Assembly (NCBI GenBank): GCA_900315125.1
Contig: OMXT01000097.1
Coordinates: forward strand, 1-47,504
Direction: 5' to 3'
Length of the DNA stretch: 47,504 bases
Source: an uncultured Eubacteriales bacterium
GTDB taxonomy: Bacteria; Bacillota; Clostridia; Peptostreptococcales; Anaerovoracaceae
The notes under the pieces are model-generated. The model saw nothing but the letters and a program-made list of their open reading frames with translations. It was not told the DNA's origin and ran no database searches. Made by a program: the position numbers and the translations under genes. This document shows positions 16,666 to 24,738 of this stretch, in pieces; position 1 is the first letter of the stretch, and every line of letters begins with the position of its first letter.

Positions 16666-17316
16666 TCAGCCGACCAGAGGTGCGGGGGAACTGATGGGTG
16701 CGGCGGCGTTTCGGAAGAGCAGCCGGATACAGCTGTACAGGAAGGGCTTGTATTCCGTCAGTGTGACAGGATTGCCCTCCAGGATGATGCTGTAGCATGC
16801 AGAGCTGGTCATCTCTATGATCGTGAATATCGTAAGCTCCATGCGCCGGGACACTTCCACGCCGTCTGCCTGAAGAGCATGGGTGGCAAAGGCACGAAAG
16901 TCGATGACATCAGAGGCCTCGCCGGCGTACTGACCGGAGTTCATGAACAAGCCCCAGGTCAGATTCTTGGATATAAAGCGGAGCAGAGCGACGTCCTGAG
17001 AAAGGAACGTGATCAGATAATCGGCGATGAAGACCAGCTTATCCTCCGGAGGCATGGGTGTACTCCGCTGGTCAAGTTCCCGGTCCAGGGCGTTCAGAGC
17101 GGCGTGGAGCAGGTGGCTGGACTTGTGGACGATCAGTGCGTTTCGGATCTCTTCTTTATCTTTGAAATAAAGATAAAACGTTCCCTTAGCGACGCCTGCC
17201 TTGCGGGCAATGGCCCCAATGGTCGTCTTGTGAAATCCGATGGTAGTGAACAGTTCATAGGCGCTGTTCAGCAGTGCGTTTCTTTTCTGTATTTTTTTCT
17301 GTTCACTTACTGTCAT
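16666..17316 (-). CDS. TetR family transcriptional repressor
   Basis: A 216-residue regulator. The N-terminal helix-turn-helix is clear (NSAYELFTTIGFHKTTIGAIARKAGVAKGTFYLYFKDKEEI), and the rest is a divergent ligand-binding helical domain ending in SSPAPLVG. It is divergent from an MMPL exporter and partner gene, the usual arrangement for a repressor of its own and of the export operon. Identical operator-like sequences overlap the -35 boxes of both divergent promoters. The inducer is unknown, probably a lipophilic compound transported by the MMPL protein. Confidence 0.9.
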   Translation of the reverse strand: MTVSEQKKIQKRNALLNSAYELFTTIGFHKTTIGAIARKAGVAKGTFYLYFKDKEEIRNALIVHKSSHLLHAALNALDRELDQRSTPMPPEDKLVFIADYLITFLSQDVALLRFISKNLTWGLFMNSGQYAGEASDVIDFRAFATHALQADGVEVSRRMELTIFTIIEMTSSACYSIILEGNPVTLTEYKPFLYSCIRLLFRNAAAPISSPAPLVG

Positions 17317-17362
17317 GACTTTAGCGCCCCACCCTTCGGCAATTTACTGTATCATAATTTGA

Positions 17363-17391
17363 ATTGTAACATCGAAATGACCGTCAGTCAA
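17363..17391 (-). promoter_or_regulatory. TetR-gene promoter overlapped by operator 1
   Basis: On the - strand TTGACT (17391-17386) and TACAAT (17368-17363) are 17 bases apart. The inverted repeat TGAC-N5-GTCA (17378-17390) covers the -35 box. Confidence 0.75.
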
Positions 17392-17487
17392 TATTATTTC
17401 GTCAATTGTTCGCCACGCCAAACAGTTGAAATTACAAGATTTATACAAATAATCGAATGTGTATAAAAGAAAGATCGATCTAAAATA

Positions 17488-17516
17488 TTGACTGATGGTC
17501 AGTTTAGTGATACCAT
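17488..17516 (+). promoter_or_regulatory. MMPL-operon promoter overlapped by operator 2
   Basis: TTGACT (17488-17493) and TACCAT (17511-17516) are 17 bases apart. The inverted repeat TGAC-N5-GTCA (17489-17501) covers the -35 box. The surrounding 20 bases (AATATTGACTGAYGGTCAKT) match operator 1 in reverse orientation. Confidence 0.75.
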
Positions 17517-17571
17517 GCAGTGTAGAAAATAGTGTAATGTATGGAAAGTTATCACCGAGAGGAGCTAGTTC

Positions 17572-19692
17572 ATGGGATTTGGAGGTAAGATTGTCAAGTA
17601 CCGACATGCAGTCCTGATCATCGCGTTGCTTCTTCTTATTCCATCGGTCATGGGTTATTATGCCACCAGGATCAATTATGACATGCTGACCTACCTGCCC
17701 GGGAATATAGAGACGATGAAAGGTCAGGATCTGCTGCGTGATGATTTTGGCAAGGGAGGATTCGCCATCGTCGTCACAGAAAATATGGATAAAGACCAGG
17801 TCAAGCACATGGCCAATGAGTATAAGAAGATCGACCACGTCGCCGACGTGATCAATCTCCAGGATGTGCTCAACCCGGATATTCCCAGGGAGATGTATCC
17901 GAAGAAGGTGCAGGATAATATGGGCAAGGATGATTCCGCCATGATCTGCATATTCTTCGATACCCAGACGTCCGATGAGGGGTCCCTCAACGCGGTGTCC
18001 AAGATGCGGAAGGTAAGCACCAAGGAATGCTTCATTTCCGGAATGACCGCCATGGTCGTGGATCTGAAGAACCTGACAAACGCAGAGGAAGGCAAGTATG
18101 TAATGATCGCCGTCATACTGTCGCTGCTTGCGATGATGCTGCTGGTTGATTCCTATCTGGCGCCGATCCTGTTCCTGCAGAGCATCGGCGTTGCCATTCT
18201 GTATAACATGGGAACCAATTACTTCATGGGCGAGATATCCTTTGTTACAAAGGCGATTTCCGCCGTCCTCCAGCTGGGCGTTACCATGGACTACTCGATA
18301 TTCCTGTGGCACAGTTATGAGGAGCATCTGGATAAGGGAAAAGATCACAAGGAGGCAATGGCGGATGCCATCAACGCGACGCTGGCTTCTGTTGTCGGAA
18401 GTTCAGCAACCACCATGGCAGGATTCCTGGCCCTCTGCTTCATGACATATACCATGGGTAAAGACCTGGGAATCTGCATGGCTAAGGGTGTACTCTGCGG
18501 CGTGATCTGCAGCGTTACTGTTCTGCCTACTATCATGCTGCTTTTCAAGAAGCCCCTGGAGAAGACGAGACACCGTTCTCTGCTGCCGGACGCTCACAAG
18601 CTTGCCCGCGGACTGACAGCCAAATACGGGCTGTATATCGGTATTCTCTGCGTACTGCTTGTACCCGCAGTGATCGGGTATAATATGGATAATACCGTCT
18701 ATGATTTCACCCAGGCTCTCGGAAACAGCAGCAGACTCGATAAGAGTGCCGTTCAGTTCCGGACGGCGCAGGATAAACTGAAGGATGATTTCGGCATCAA
18801 CACGACGATGATGATCATCGCTGACGCGGATCTATCCAATAAGGACGGATCGGCCATGTCGAGGGAACTGGAAGATGTGAAGGGCATAACAAGTGTACTG
18901 GGGCTGGACGCCTTTACCGGGACCGCCATTCCCAAGTCGGCGCTGCCCAACGAGCTTACCGATGCACTGGTAGCCAAGGGGCATCAGCTCATCATCGTAA
19001 ACTCGGCATATAAACCATCAGAGGAACGATGCAATAAACAGATCGATGAGATGAACGCCATCGTTCATAAGTATGACAAGACGGCTACCGTCATCGGCGA
19101 AGCGCCGGCTACCAAGGATCTGATCCAGATGACGTCTACGGACTTCAATCGGGTAAACATCATATCCATCGCGGCGGTATTCGTGATCATCCTGCTGGTA
19201 CTGCGGTCCATATCGCTTCCGTTTATCCTGGTACTTGCCATAGAGTTCGCCGTATTCCTGAACCTGGGCATCTCCGGATTTACGGGAAAGGAGCTTTTGT
19301 TCCTGATCCCTGTCTGCGTCAGCACCATCCAGCTGGGATCCACAGTTGACTACGCGATCCTGACATCTACCCGGTACAAGACAGAGCGAATGTCAGGAAA
19401 GGGCAAGCGCGACGCGGTCACCATCGCGTCGGAGACGTCGATCCCCTCTATCCTGACAAGTGCTACCGGGTTCTTTGCAGGTACATTCGGCGTCGGTATG
19501 TATTCTAATATCGAGATCATCAGTGACATGTGCCTGCTCATGGCAAGAGGCGCTGTGATCAGTATGCTGACCGTAATATTCATACTCCCGTCCCTGCTCA
19601 TGGCGCTGGATCCGCTGATCTGCAGGACCACGAGAGGAATGAGAGAAATATACAGGAAAGAACGGGAACAGAAGAAACTGGCTGCTAAATAG
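17572..19692 (+). CDS. MMPL family RND-type exporter
   Basis: A 706-residue membrane transporter with the duplicated RND layout: helix 1 near residues 12-30, an extracytoplasmic loop (about 35-180), a helix bundle (about 182-340), helix 7 near 350, a second loop (about 370-530) and a second bundle. Typical text includes TMDYSIFLWHSYEEHLDKG and the repeat-related STVDYAILTSTRYKTERMSGK, the conserved Asp-Tyr charge-relay region. MMPL proteins move lipids, siderophores or drugs by proton motive force. Start has GAGAGGAGC upstream. It precedes the heptad-repeat protein by 25 bp, so the two probably form one export unit under the TetR repressor. Confidence 0.92.
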   Translation: MGFGGKIVKYRHAVLIIALLLLIPSVMGYYATRINYDMLTYLPGNIETMKGQDLLRDDFGKGGFAIVVTENMDKDQVKHMANEYKKIDHVADVINLQDVLNPDIPREMYPKKVQDNMGKDDSAMICIFFDTQTSDEGSLNAVSKMRKVSTKECFISGMTAMVVDLKNLTNAEEGKYVMIAVILSLLAMMLLVDSYLAPILFLQSIGVAILYNMGTNYFMGEISFVTKAISAVLQLGVTMDYSIFLWHSYEEHLDKGKDHKEAMADAINATLASVVGSSATTMAGFLALCFMTYTMGKDLGICMAKGVLCGVICSVTVLPTIMLLFKKPLEKTRHRSLLPDAHKLARGLTAKYGLYIGILCVLLVPAVIGYNMDNTVYDFTQALGNSSRLDKSAVQFRTAQDKLKDDFGINTTMMIIADADLSNKDGSAMSRELEDVKGITSVLGLDAFTGTAIPKSALPNELTDALVAKGHQLIIVNSAYKPSEERCNKQIDEMNAIVHKYDKTATVIGEAPATKDLIQMTSTDFNRVNIISIAAVFVIILLVLRSISLPFILVLAIEFAVFLNLGISGFTGKELLFLIPVCVSTIQLGSTVDYAILTSTRYKTERMSGKGKRDAVTIASETSIPSILTSATGFFAGTFGVGMYSNIEIISDMCLLMARGAVISMLTVIFILPSLLMALDPLICRTTRGMREIYRKEREQKKLAAK

Positions 19693-19717
19693 TCAATAAA
19701 GAAGGGAAGGTTACAGC

Positions 19718-21745
19718 ATGAAAGCATTTAGGAAAGCAAGTAAGGGAAGAAAGGCCCTGGTGGTCACACTGATCATTGCGGTCGTCTGCCTCTTCAGCCT
19801 GAGCATTTCCGTATTCGCGGAAGCGGATCAGGGAGGATCTTCTTCCTCCTCCGCTAAGTCCACTAATGCGAAGAGCAGTTCTTCGAGCAGCAAGGATAAA
19901 GATGATAATGACGATAAGGAGACGGTCTATGTTCTCACAAAGGCAAACGGTACGCCTTATCAGCGCATCGTCAGTGAAAACGACAAGCTCCATTATCACG
20001 GATACGATGATTATACGCTGCCCGTCACCATGAAGGTAACGTACAAGCTGGATGGAGAAACCATTCAGCCCTCCAAACTGGCAGGAAAGAGCGGTCACGT
20101 AGATATTAACATCACCTATAAGAATAATATCAAATACAACAGCAGGGTTTACGTACCCTTTGCCGTCGTTACAGGCGTGATATTCGACGGAGATGATTTC
20201 TCCCACGTTACCGTAGATAACGGCAAGGTGATGGACGACGGATCCCGCAGCGTGGTCATGGGATACGCACTTCCCGGCATGACAGACAGCCTGGATCTGG
20301 ATTCTGACGATATCGATATTCCGGAAAGCGTCCACATCGAGTGCGATACCACCAAGTATGACGTGCAGGAGATCTACACTGTGATCTCCTCCGATATCAT
20401 TGCGGATGCAGATCTGGGTGATACAGAAGACCTGGACGATATCAAGGATAAGCTGGATGAGCTCTCCGACGGCATGGACGACCTGAAGGACGGGCTGGGC
20501 AAGCTGGCAGACGGAGCAGATGAGCTGGCTTCCGGATCCGCCAAACTTGTCAATGGGTCCAATAAGTTGGTTTCCGGATCCAATAAGCTTACGTCCGGCA
20601 GTAAGGAGCTGGCTGACGGAGCGGATAAACTCAGCGGTACCCTGAATGGCGGCGCTGTCAACAAGCTGGCAAGCGGAGCCAAGCAGGTTTCTGACGGAAA
20701 CAAGGCTCTGGCTGACGCAGTCAACGCCAAGTCTGACAGCGGACTGGTGCAGGGTGCAGACAAGCTGGCAAGCGGAGCCAAGCAGGTCTCTGACGGAACG
20801 AACCAGCTGAACGAGGCCACCAAGAATCTGCCCAGCCAGACTAAACAGCTGGCTCAGGGCGCAGCCAGTGTAAGCGCAGGTGTAGACCAGCTGATCGCTG
20901 CGGTTTCCAGTCTGGGCGACCAGATCACCCAGCTCCAGTCCCAGACAGAAAACTTCGATGCAAAAGTCAAGGCACTGTCCGAGGCTTATGCCAAGGCTGC
21001 GGCAACGGGGGACAGCGCTAAGGCAGAAGAATACATGAAACAGCTTGTTGCCCTCTCTGAGGCGAAGGGTGAGGAATCCGCTCTGACACAGACAAAGGAC
21101 GCCGTGGACAAGGCAGCCGGAAGCTCTTCCGGCGCCAGTGCTGAACAGCAGGCAGCCCAGCTGAAGGCACTCAGCGACGGGGCAAAGGCAGTTGCCGACG
21201 GAACATCCAAGCTGAATGACAGTGTGACCGGGGACGGCACTGCCAAGAATCCGGGTCTTTCAAACAGCATCGCAGCGCTGAATTCCGGTGCGCAGCAGGT
21301 AAGCCAGGGAGCATCTTCTCTCAGCAGCGGAGCCAAGAAGCTGGGAAGCAGCGCGGAGCAGCTGGCAAATGGAGCCAAACAGGTATCTGACGGCATGACC
21401 GCACTTCAGGGCGGCAGTGCGCAGCTTGCTGCAGGGGCCAATAAACTGAACAACGGCGCCATGCAGCTGAATAACGGACTCGTTACATTCACTAAGGGAA
21501 CGAAGAAGCTGAACAGCGGCGTGAAGGCCTTTGACAAGGGCGCCAATAAGATGGACAAGGAAGTAAACAAAGCATTTGACAAACTGGATGATTCCCTGGG
21601 CGACATGAGCACCGATGACATCCAGAAGGCTCTGGACCGCCTGGACGATCTGGACGATGCAGCTAAGTCCTACAAGGGATTCGGCCATGGCACCTATGAC
21701 AAGGTAACGTTCATCTACAAGATGGATGAAGTATCACCTAAATAG
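19718..21745 (+). CDS. Secreted coiled-coil protein with X3-Leu-X2-Gly heptad repeats (YhgE/MMPL-associated type)
   Basis: A 675-residue exported protein. The N terminus is a signal peptide or anchor (residues 1-35, ending near SVFAEA), then a Ser/Lys/Asp-rich linker, then a globular region (about 65-235). From about residue 250 to 620 it is built of repeats with the pattern LxxGAxxLxxG (LADGADELASGSAKLVNGS, QLAAGANKLNNGA), the heptad family found in YhgE/Pip proteins and in partners of MMPL exporters. No C-terminal membrane helix is present. It is probably a long periplasm-like or wall-spanning rod that works with the MMPL pump. The gene is in the TetR-controlled operon and is followed by a strong terminator. 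Confidence 0.85.
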   Translation: MKAFRKASKGRKALVVTLIIAVVCLFSLSISVFAEADQGGSSSSSAKSTNAKSSSSSSKDKDDNDDKETVYVLTKANGTPYQRIVSENDKLHYHGYDDYTLPVTMKVTYKLDGETIQPSKLAGKSGHVDINITYKNNIKYNSRVYVPFAVVTGVIFDGDDFSHVTVDNGKVMDDGSRSVVMGYALPGMTDSLDLDSDDIDIPESVHIECDTTKYDVQEIYTVISSDIIADADLGDTEDLDDIKDKLDELSDGMDDLKDGLGKLADGADELASGSAKLVNGSNKLVSGSNKLTSGSKELADGADKLSGTLNGGAVNKLASGAKQVSDGNKALADAVNAKSDSGLVQGADKLASGAKQVSDGTNQLNEATKNLPSQTKQLAQGAASVSAGVDQLIAAVSSLGDQITQLQSQTENFDAKVKALSEAYAKAAATGDSAKAEEYMKQLVALSEAKGEESALTQTKDAVDKAAGSSSGASAEQQAAQLKALSDGAKAVADGTSKLNDSVTGDGTAKNPGLSNSIAALNSGAQQVSQGASSLSSGAKKLGSSAEQLANGAKQVSDGMTALQGGSAQLAAGANKLNNGAMQLNNGLVTFTKGTKKLNSGVKAFDKGANKMDKEVNKAFDKLDDSLGDMSTDDIQKALDRLDDLDDAAKSYKGFGHGTYDKVTFIYKMDEVSPK

Positions 21746-21820
21746 GCACAGATCGGATGAGAGTCTGCCTGAACAGGCATATATAAGGTCATAATAATTC
21801 CTGAATTTAACACCGAAACG

Positions 21821-21869
21821 GGGCGCCCCGGAGGGTAGAAATCACCTTCCGGGGCGCCCGCTATTTTTT
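21821..21869 (+). terminator. Terminator of the MMPL operon
   Basis: Long stem GGGCGCCCCGGAGGGT (21821-21836) / ACCTTCCGGGGCGCCC (21844-21859), with one wobble, followed by GCTATTTTTTG. Confidence 0.92.
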
Positions 21870-21871
21870 GT

Positions 21872-22462
21872 CGTCGTACTCTACCCTTGCCCGTCCTGCA
21901 GCGTATGGTTATCTACCCACGTGCGGTTTCGCGGGCAGGGTAGAGTATATCGTCACTTTTACTCTACCCTTGCTCGTCCTGAAGCAGATGGTTATCTACC
22001 CGAGTGCGATTTCACGGGCAGGGTAGAGTAATTCGCCACTTTTAGTCTACCCTTACCCGTCCTGCGGCGGATGGTTATCTACCCACGTGCGGTTTCGCGG
22101 GCAGGGTAGAGTATATCGTCACTTTTACTCTACCCTTGCCCGATCTGCAGCGCATGGTTATCTACCCACGCGTGATTTCACGGCTAGGGTAGAGCATTTC
22201 AGTGTTTTGAGTCTACCCTTGCTCGATCTGCAGCGCATGGTTATCTACCCATGCGTGATTTCGCGGTCAGGGTAGAGTAATTTCGCTGTTCTAAATCTAC
22301 CTTTGCCCGTCCAGTGGCGGATGGTTATCTACCCGTACGTTATTTCGCGGCCATGGTAGACCAATATGCCGATCTGTGTCTACCCGAGTCTGGTTAGCAG
22401 CGTACGGTTGTCTACCCATGAGCGAATTCACGTGCATGGTAGACAATCAAGCGACTCTGTAC
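21872..22462. repeat. Tandem array of seven 83-bp units, each a set of TCTACCC/GGGTAGA hairpins
   Basis: Unit starts (CTAC) fall at 21881, 21964, 22047, 22130, 22213, 22297, 22380, with the next register at 22463. Spacing is 83, 83, 83, 83, 84, 83 and 83. Each unit has CTACCC at its start, GGTTATCTACCC in the middle and GGGTAG near base 58-63. The first and last pair as a long stem (CTACCC-T-TGCCCG / CGGGCAGGGTAG), and GGGTAGAGTA also pairs with TACTCTACCC of the next unit. Units 1 and 3 are nearly identical; units 6 and 7 are the most diverged. The length is not a multiple of three, no reading frame persists, and there are no unique spacers. Confidence 0.93.
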
Positions 22463-24607
22463 CTACTTTTTACCCAGATAAAACAGGCGGTCTGTCCGGT
22501 GACCGGTATCGATCACATTGTTATAGGACAGCCGGTGATAATTCAAAAGAGACTGGGCCAGGGCGCTGTCTTTCTCTGCTTCCAGGTCATCGGCAAGATG
22601 GAACTGATCGGTGCTGTCGATCACACCCTGAGCGGAAACCACGGGCAGCTGGCAGTACAGGTTTGCCAGGCAGCGATTGTATTCCGGCATCTCCAGGCCT
22701 GCTGTCTGGAGCAGCAGCGTGGACATGTAATTTGCGCTGATCTTATCAATGTATCCTTCCGGTATGTCGTAGTTCGCCCACAGGACGAAGCGGGTGATAT
22801 ACCGCTTCTGGTTCTCTGCATCCGTAAGGTCATTCAGGGGCTTGCCCATGACATCTTCATAAAGCCCGTTTTCCAGAGCAGGCTGATGATCGCCGAAGAA
22901 CAGGATGACCGTAGGCTCCTTCGCATGCTGAAAGTACTGTACGAGCTGGCGCAGCGCATCATCGGTGCGGCGGACCAGGGACACATAGGTGTCGGCGAGA
23001 GAATAGTAATCCTCTGGCCTTGTAATGGAGTTTTCGCCCAGAACATCGCTGCTGAACATGTCGTAGGGGGAATGGTTCTGCATGGTCACGTTAAAACAAA
23101 ACCACGGCTTGGCTTTGTCTCTCTTCTGGTAGAGCTGTTCCACCCTGCGGAAGTCATAGGCGTCGGAAACGTAGGAACGGAGGAGAATATCGTCCTCCCC
23201 GGGATATTTCTCCGCCAGTTCCTGCCGCAGTGTCTCCCGGGTCATGTTGGAACGGTAGCGGCTGACCAGATCTTTTCCGAACAGCTGCTCCATGGCCAGA
23301 TAGCGCTGAAATCCCATGTTACGGTAGACGGCAGGCCGGTTCCAGTTGGAGCGGAAGTAGGGATGCATGGCTATGGCGTCGTATCCCTGAGCTTCCAGGG
23401 TAGAGACCAGTCCGGGCTGCTGATCTTTTACATAAAGCTGGTAAGCGTTGCTGCCCGCGGGCAGAAAAGCCATGCTGTTTCCCGTGAGGAATTCATATTC
23501 TGTGTTGCTGGTTCCTGTCCCGACAACGGATACATACATGTTGCCGATGATCGTATTTTCTTTTAAACTGTCTATAAAAGGCATCATGGGCTTCTTTGTC
23601 TTTATATCGCCCAGGACCCGAAGGTCGGAGAAGGCTTCGTCCATGACAACGATGATGTTCGGATTCTTCACCGATGATCCCCCGGCGCCGCCAGCAGCTG
23701 CGCCGGGCTGGCCGGCAGCGGCTGTCTGCAGGATGCTGGGCGTTTCAGAGGACGATGTCAGAGACGATGCTTCCGTTGAGACATGATCCGCGTCGTAGCC
23801 AGAAGGTTTGCTGACCCGCATGTAACGGGTGTTCAGCATGAACTCCAGGACGGCGCCCTTTGCCTCATACCCCCGTTTCTGATTGAAGAAGTCAGGCCGG
23901 TATCCCATGTCCACGAGGAAAGTTGTTCCGTAAAACAGGACAGTCAGGACCAGAACATACAAGAGACCTGTGACCCGCAGCGCCAGCCGGGTATGGCGGC
24001 GGCGGTACCAGGGCGGGGCGATGCGGCTCGCAGCGAAAAAGACTAGCAGTGTCAGCGCAAGACTGAATGCGATCTCATAACCGGCAGTATAATGAAAATT
24101 ATCGGCGACGCTGGCTGCAGTGGCGATGCTCCCCACATCCATGGGAACGAGAGGAGAACCCTTAAATTCCTTAACGAACATGTTCGCAGTGCCGAAGATC
24201 AGGAAAACCGGACTGCAGACCATGACGGATATGCGGATGCTCCCGCTGAAAAAATAAAGGAGAGCGTAGAATGCCAGACAGACGGCATAATTATCCAGAA
24301 TCATATCCTCCGGATCAAGGCTGGTGATAAAGTTCCCGTTGAGGCGCTCAACGCAGATCACAGAGATCAGGGGCGTGAGGAAAAAGAATGCCAGGGTAAG
24401 GAAGCGGTACCATGACCGGTCCCGGACCGGCTCAGCCCGGAAGCTGCATACCGGGAAAATCAGGGCAGAGGCTGTCAGAGCGGCGCCCATAGTCAGCGTG
24501 CTGTGATCACCGCGCTGGAAACTGCTGTAGTTGTAAGCAATGAAGAGAATCAGGAGACCGGCGGGTATGAGACCGGCTGCGATGCTCCTTTTAGTGAATT
24601 TAAACAT
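22463..24607 (-). CDS. Lipoteichoic acid synthase-like sulfatase-family membrane protein
   Basis: A 714-residue protein with about five N-terminal membrane helices (residues 8-225) and an extracellular alkaline-phosphatase/sulfatase-fold domain (about 335-690), the layout of LtaS and related glycerol-phosphate transferases. Catalytic text includes PNIIVVMDEAFSDL (metal ligand region), GTGTSNTEYEFLTGN (with the nucleophilic Thr position) and FFGDHQPA. A linker rich in Ser, Gly and Ala sits between the halves. Start 24607 (MFKFTKRSIAAG) follows GGGAAAGGAAG; the longer frame to 24724 runs into the neighbouring promoter region. It could make lipoteichoic acid or decorate another glycolipid. Its stop codon is the CTAC of the next repeat register of the 83-bp array. 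Confidence 0.9.
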   Translation of the reverse strand: MFKFTKRSIAAGLIPAGLLILFIAYNYSSFQRGDHSTLTMGAALTASALIFPVCSFRAEPVRDRSWYRFLTLAFFFLTPLISVICVERLNGNFITSLDPEDMILDNYAVCLAFYALLYFFSGSIRISVMVCSPVFLIFGTANMFVKEFKGSPLVPMDVGSIATAASVADNFHYTAGYEIAFSLALTLLVFFAASRIAPPWYRRRHTRLALRVTGLLYVLVLTVLFYGTTFLVDMGYRPDFFNQKRGYEAKGAVLEFMLNTRYMRVSKPSGYDADHVSTEASSLTSSSETPSILQTAAAGQPGAAAGGAGGSSVKNPNIIVVMDEAFSDLRVLGDIKTKKPMMPFIDSLKENTIIGNMYVSVVGTGTSNTEYEFLTGNSMAFLPAGSNAYQLYVKDQQPGLVSTLEAQGYDAIAMHPYFRSNWNRPAVYRNMGFQRYLAMEQLFGKDLVSRYRSNMTRETLRQELAEKYPGEDDILLRSYVSDAYDFRRVEQLYQKRDKAKPWFCFNVTMQNHSPYDMFSSDVLGENSITRPEDYYSLADTYVSLVRRTDDALRQLVQYFQHAKEPTVILFFGDHQPALENGLYEDVMGKPLNDLTDAENQKRYITRFVLWANYDIPEGYIDKISANYMSTLLLQTAGLEMPEYNRCLANLYCQLPVVSAQGVIDSTDQFHLADDLEAEKDSALAQSLLNYHRLSYNNVIDTGHRTDRLFYLGKK

Positions 24608-24674
24608 TATGTCTTCCTTTCCCGGCACATTATACACCTGGATTTTCACGCTGTAAATCAGCAGATGTCTGCTC

Positions 24675-24703
24675 TTGACGTGGGGCGAGAGTATGATAAA
24701 GTT
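24675..24703 (+). promoter_or_regulatory. Possible promoter of the rlmCD-like operon
   Basis: TTGACG (24675-24680) and TAAAGT, 16 bases later, stand about 40 bp upstream of the methyltransferase start. Confidence 0.4.
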
Positions 24704-24738
24704 AATAAATAATACAGAAAGCAAAGAGGAGAACGTTT

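Noticed and set aside
21872..22462. CRISPR array
   Set aside because: The 83-bp units repeat along their whole length without unique spacers of constant length, and no cas genes are present.
22376..23566. 396-residue + strand frame opposite the LtaS-like gene
   Set aside because: It starts inside the repeat array and lies over the catalytic domain of the - strand gene.
24607..24724. N-terminal extension of the LtaS-like protein
   Set aside because: The extension has no ribosome-binding site and overlaps the promoter region of the divergent gene.
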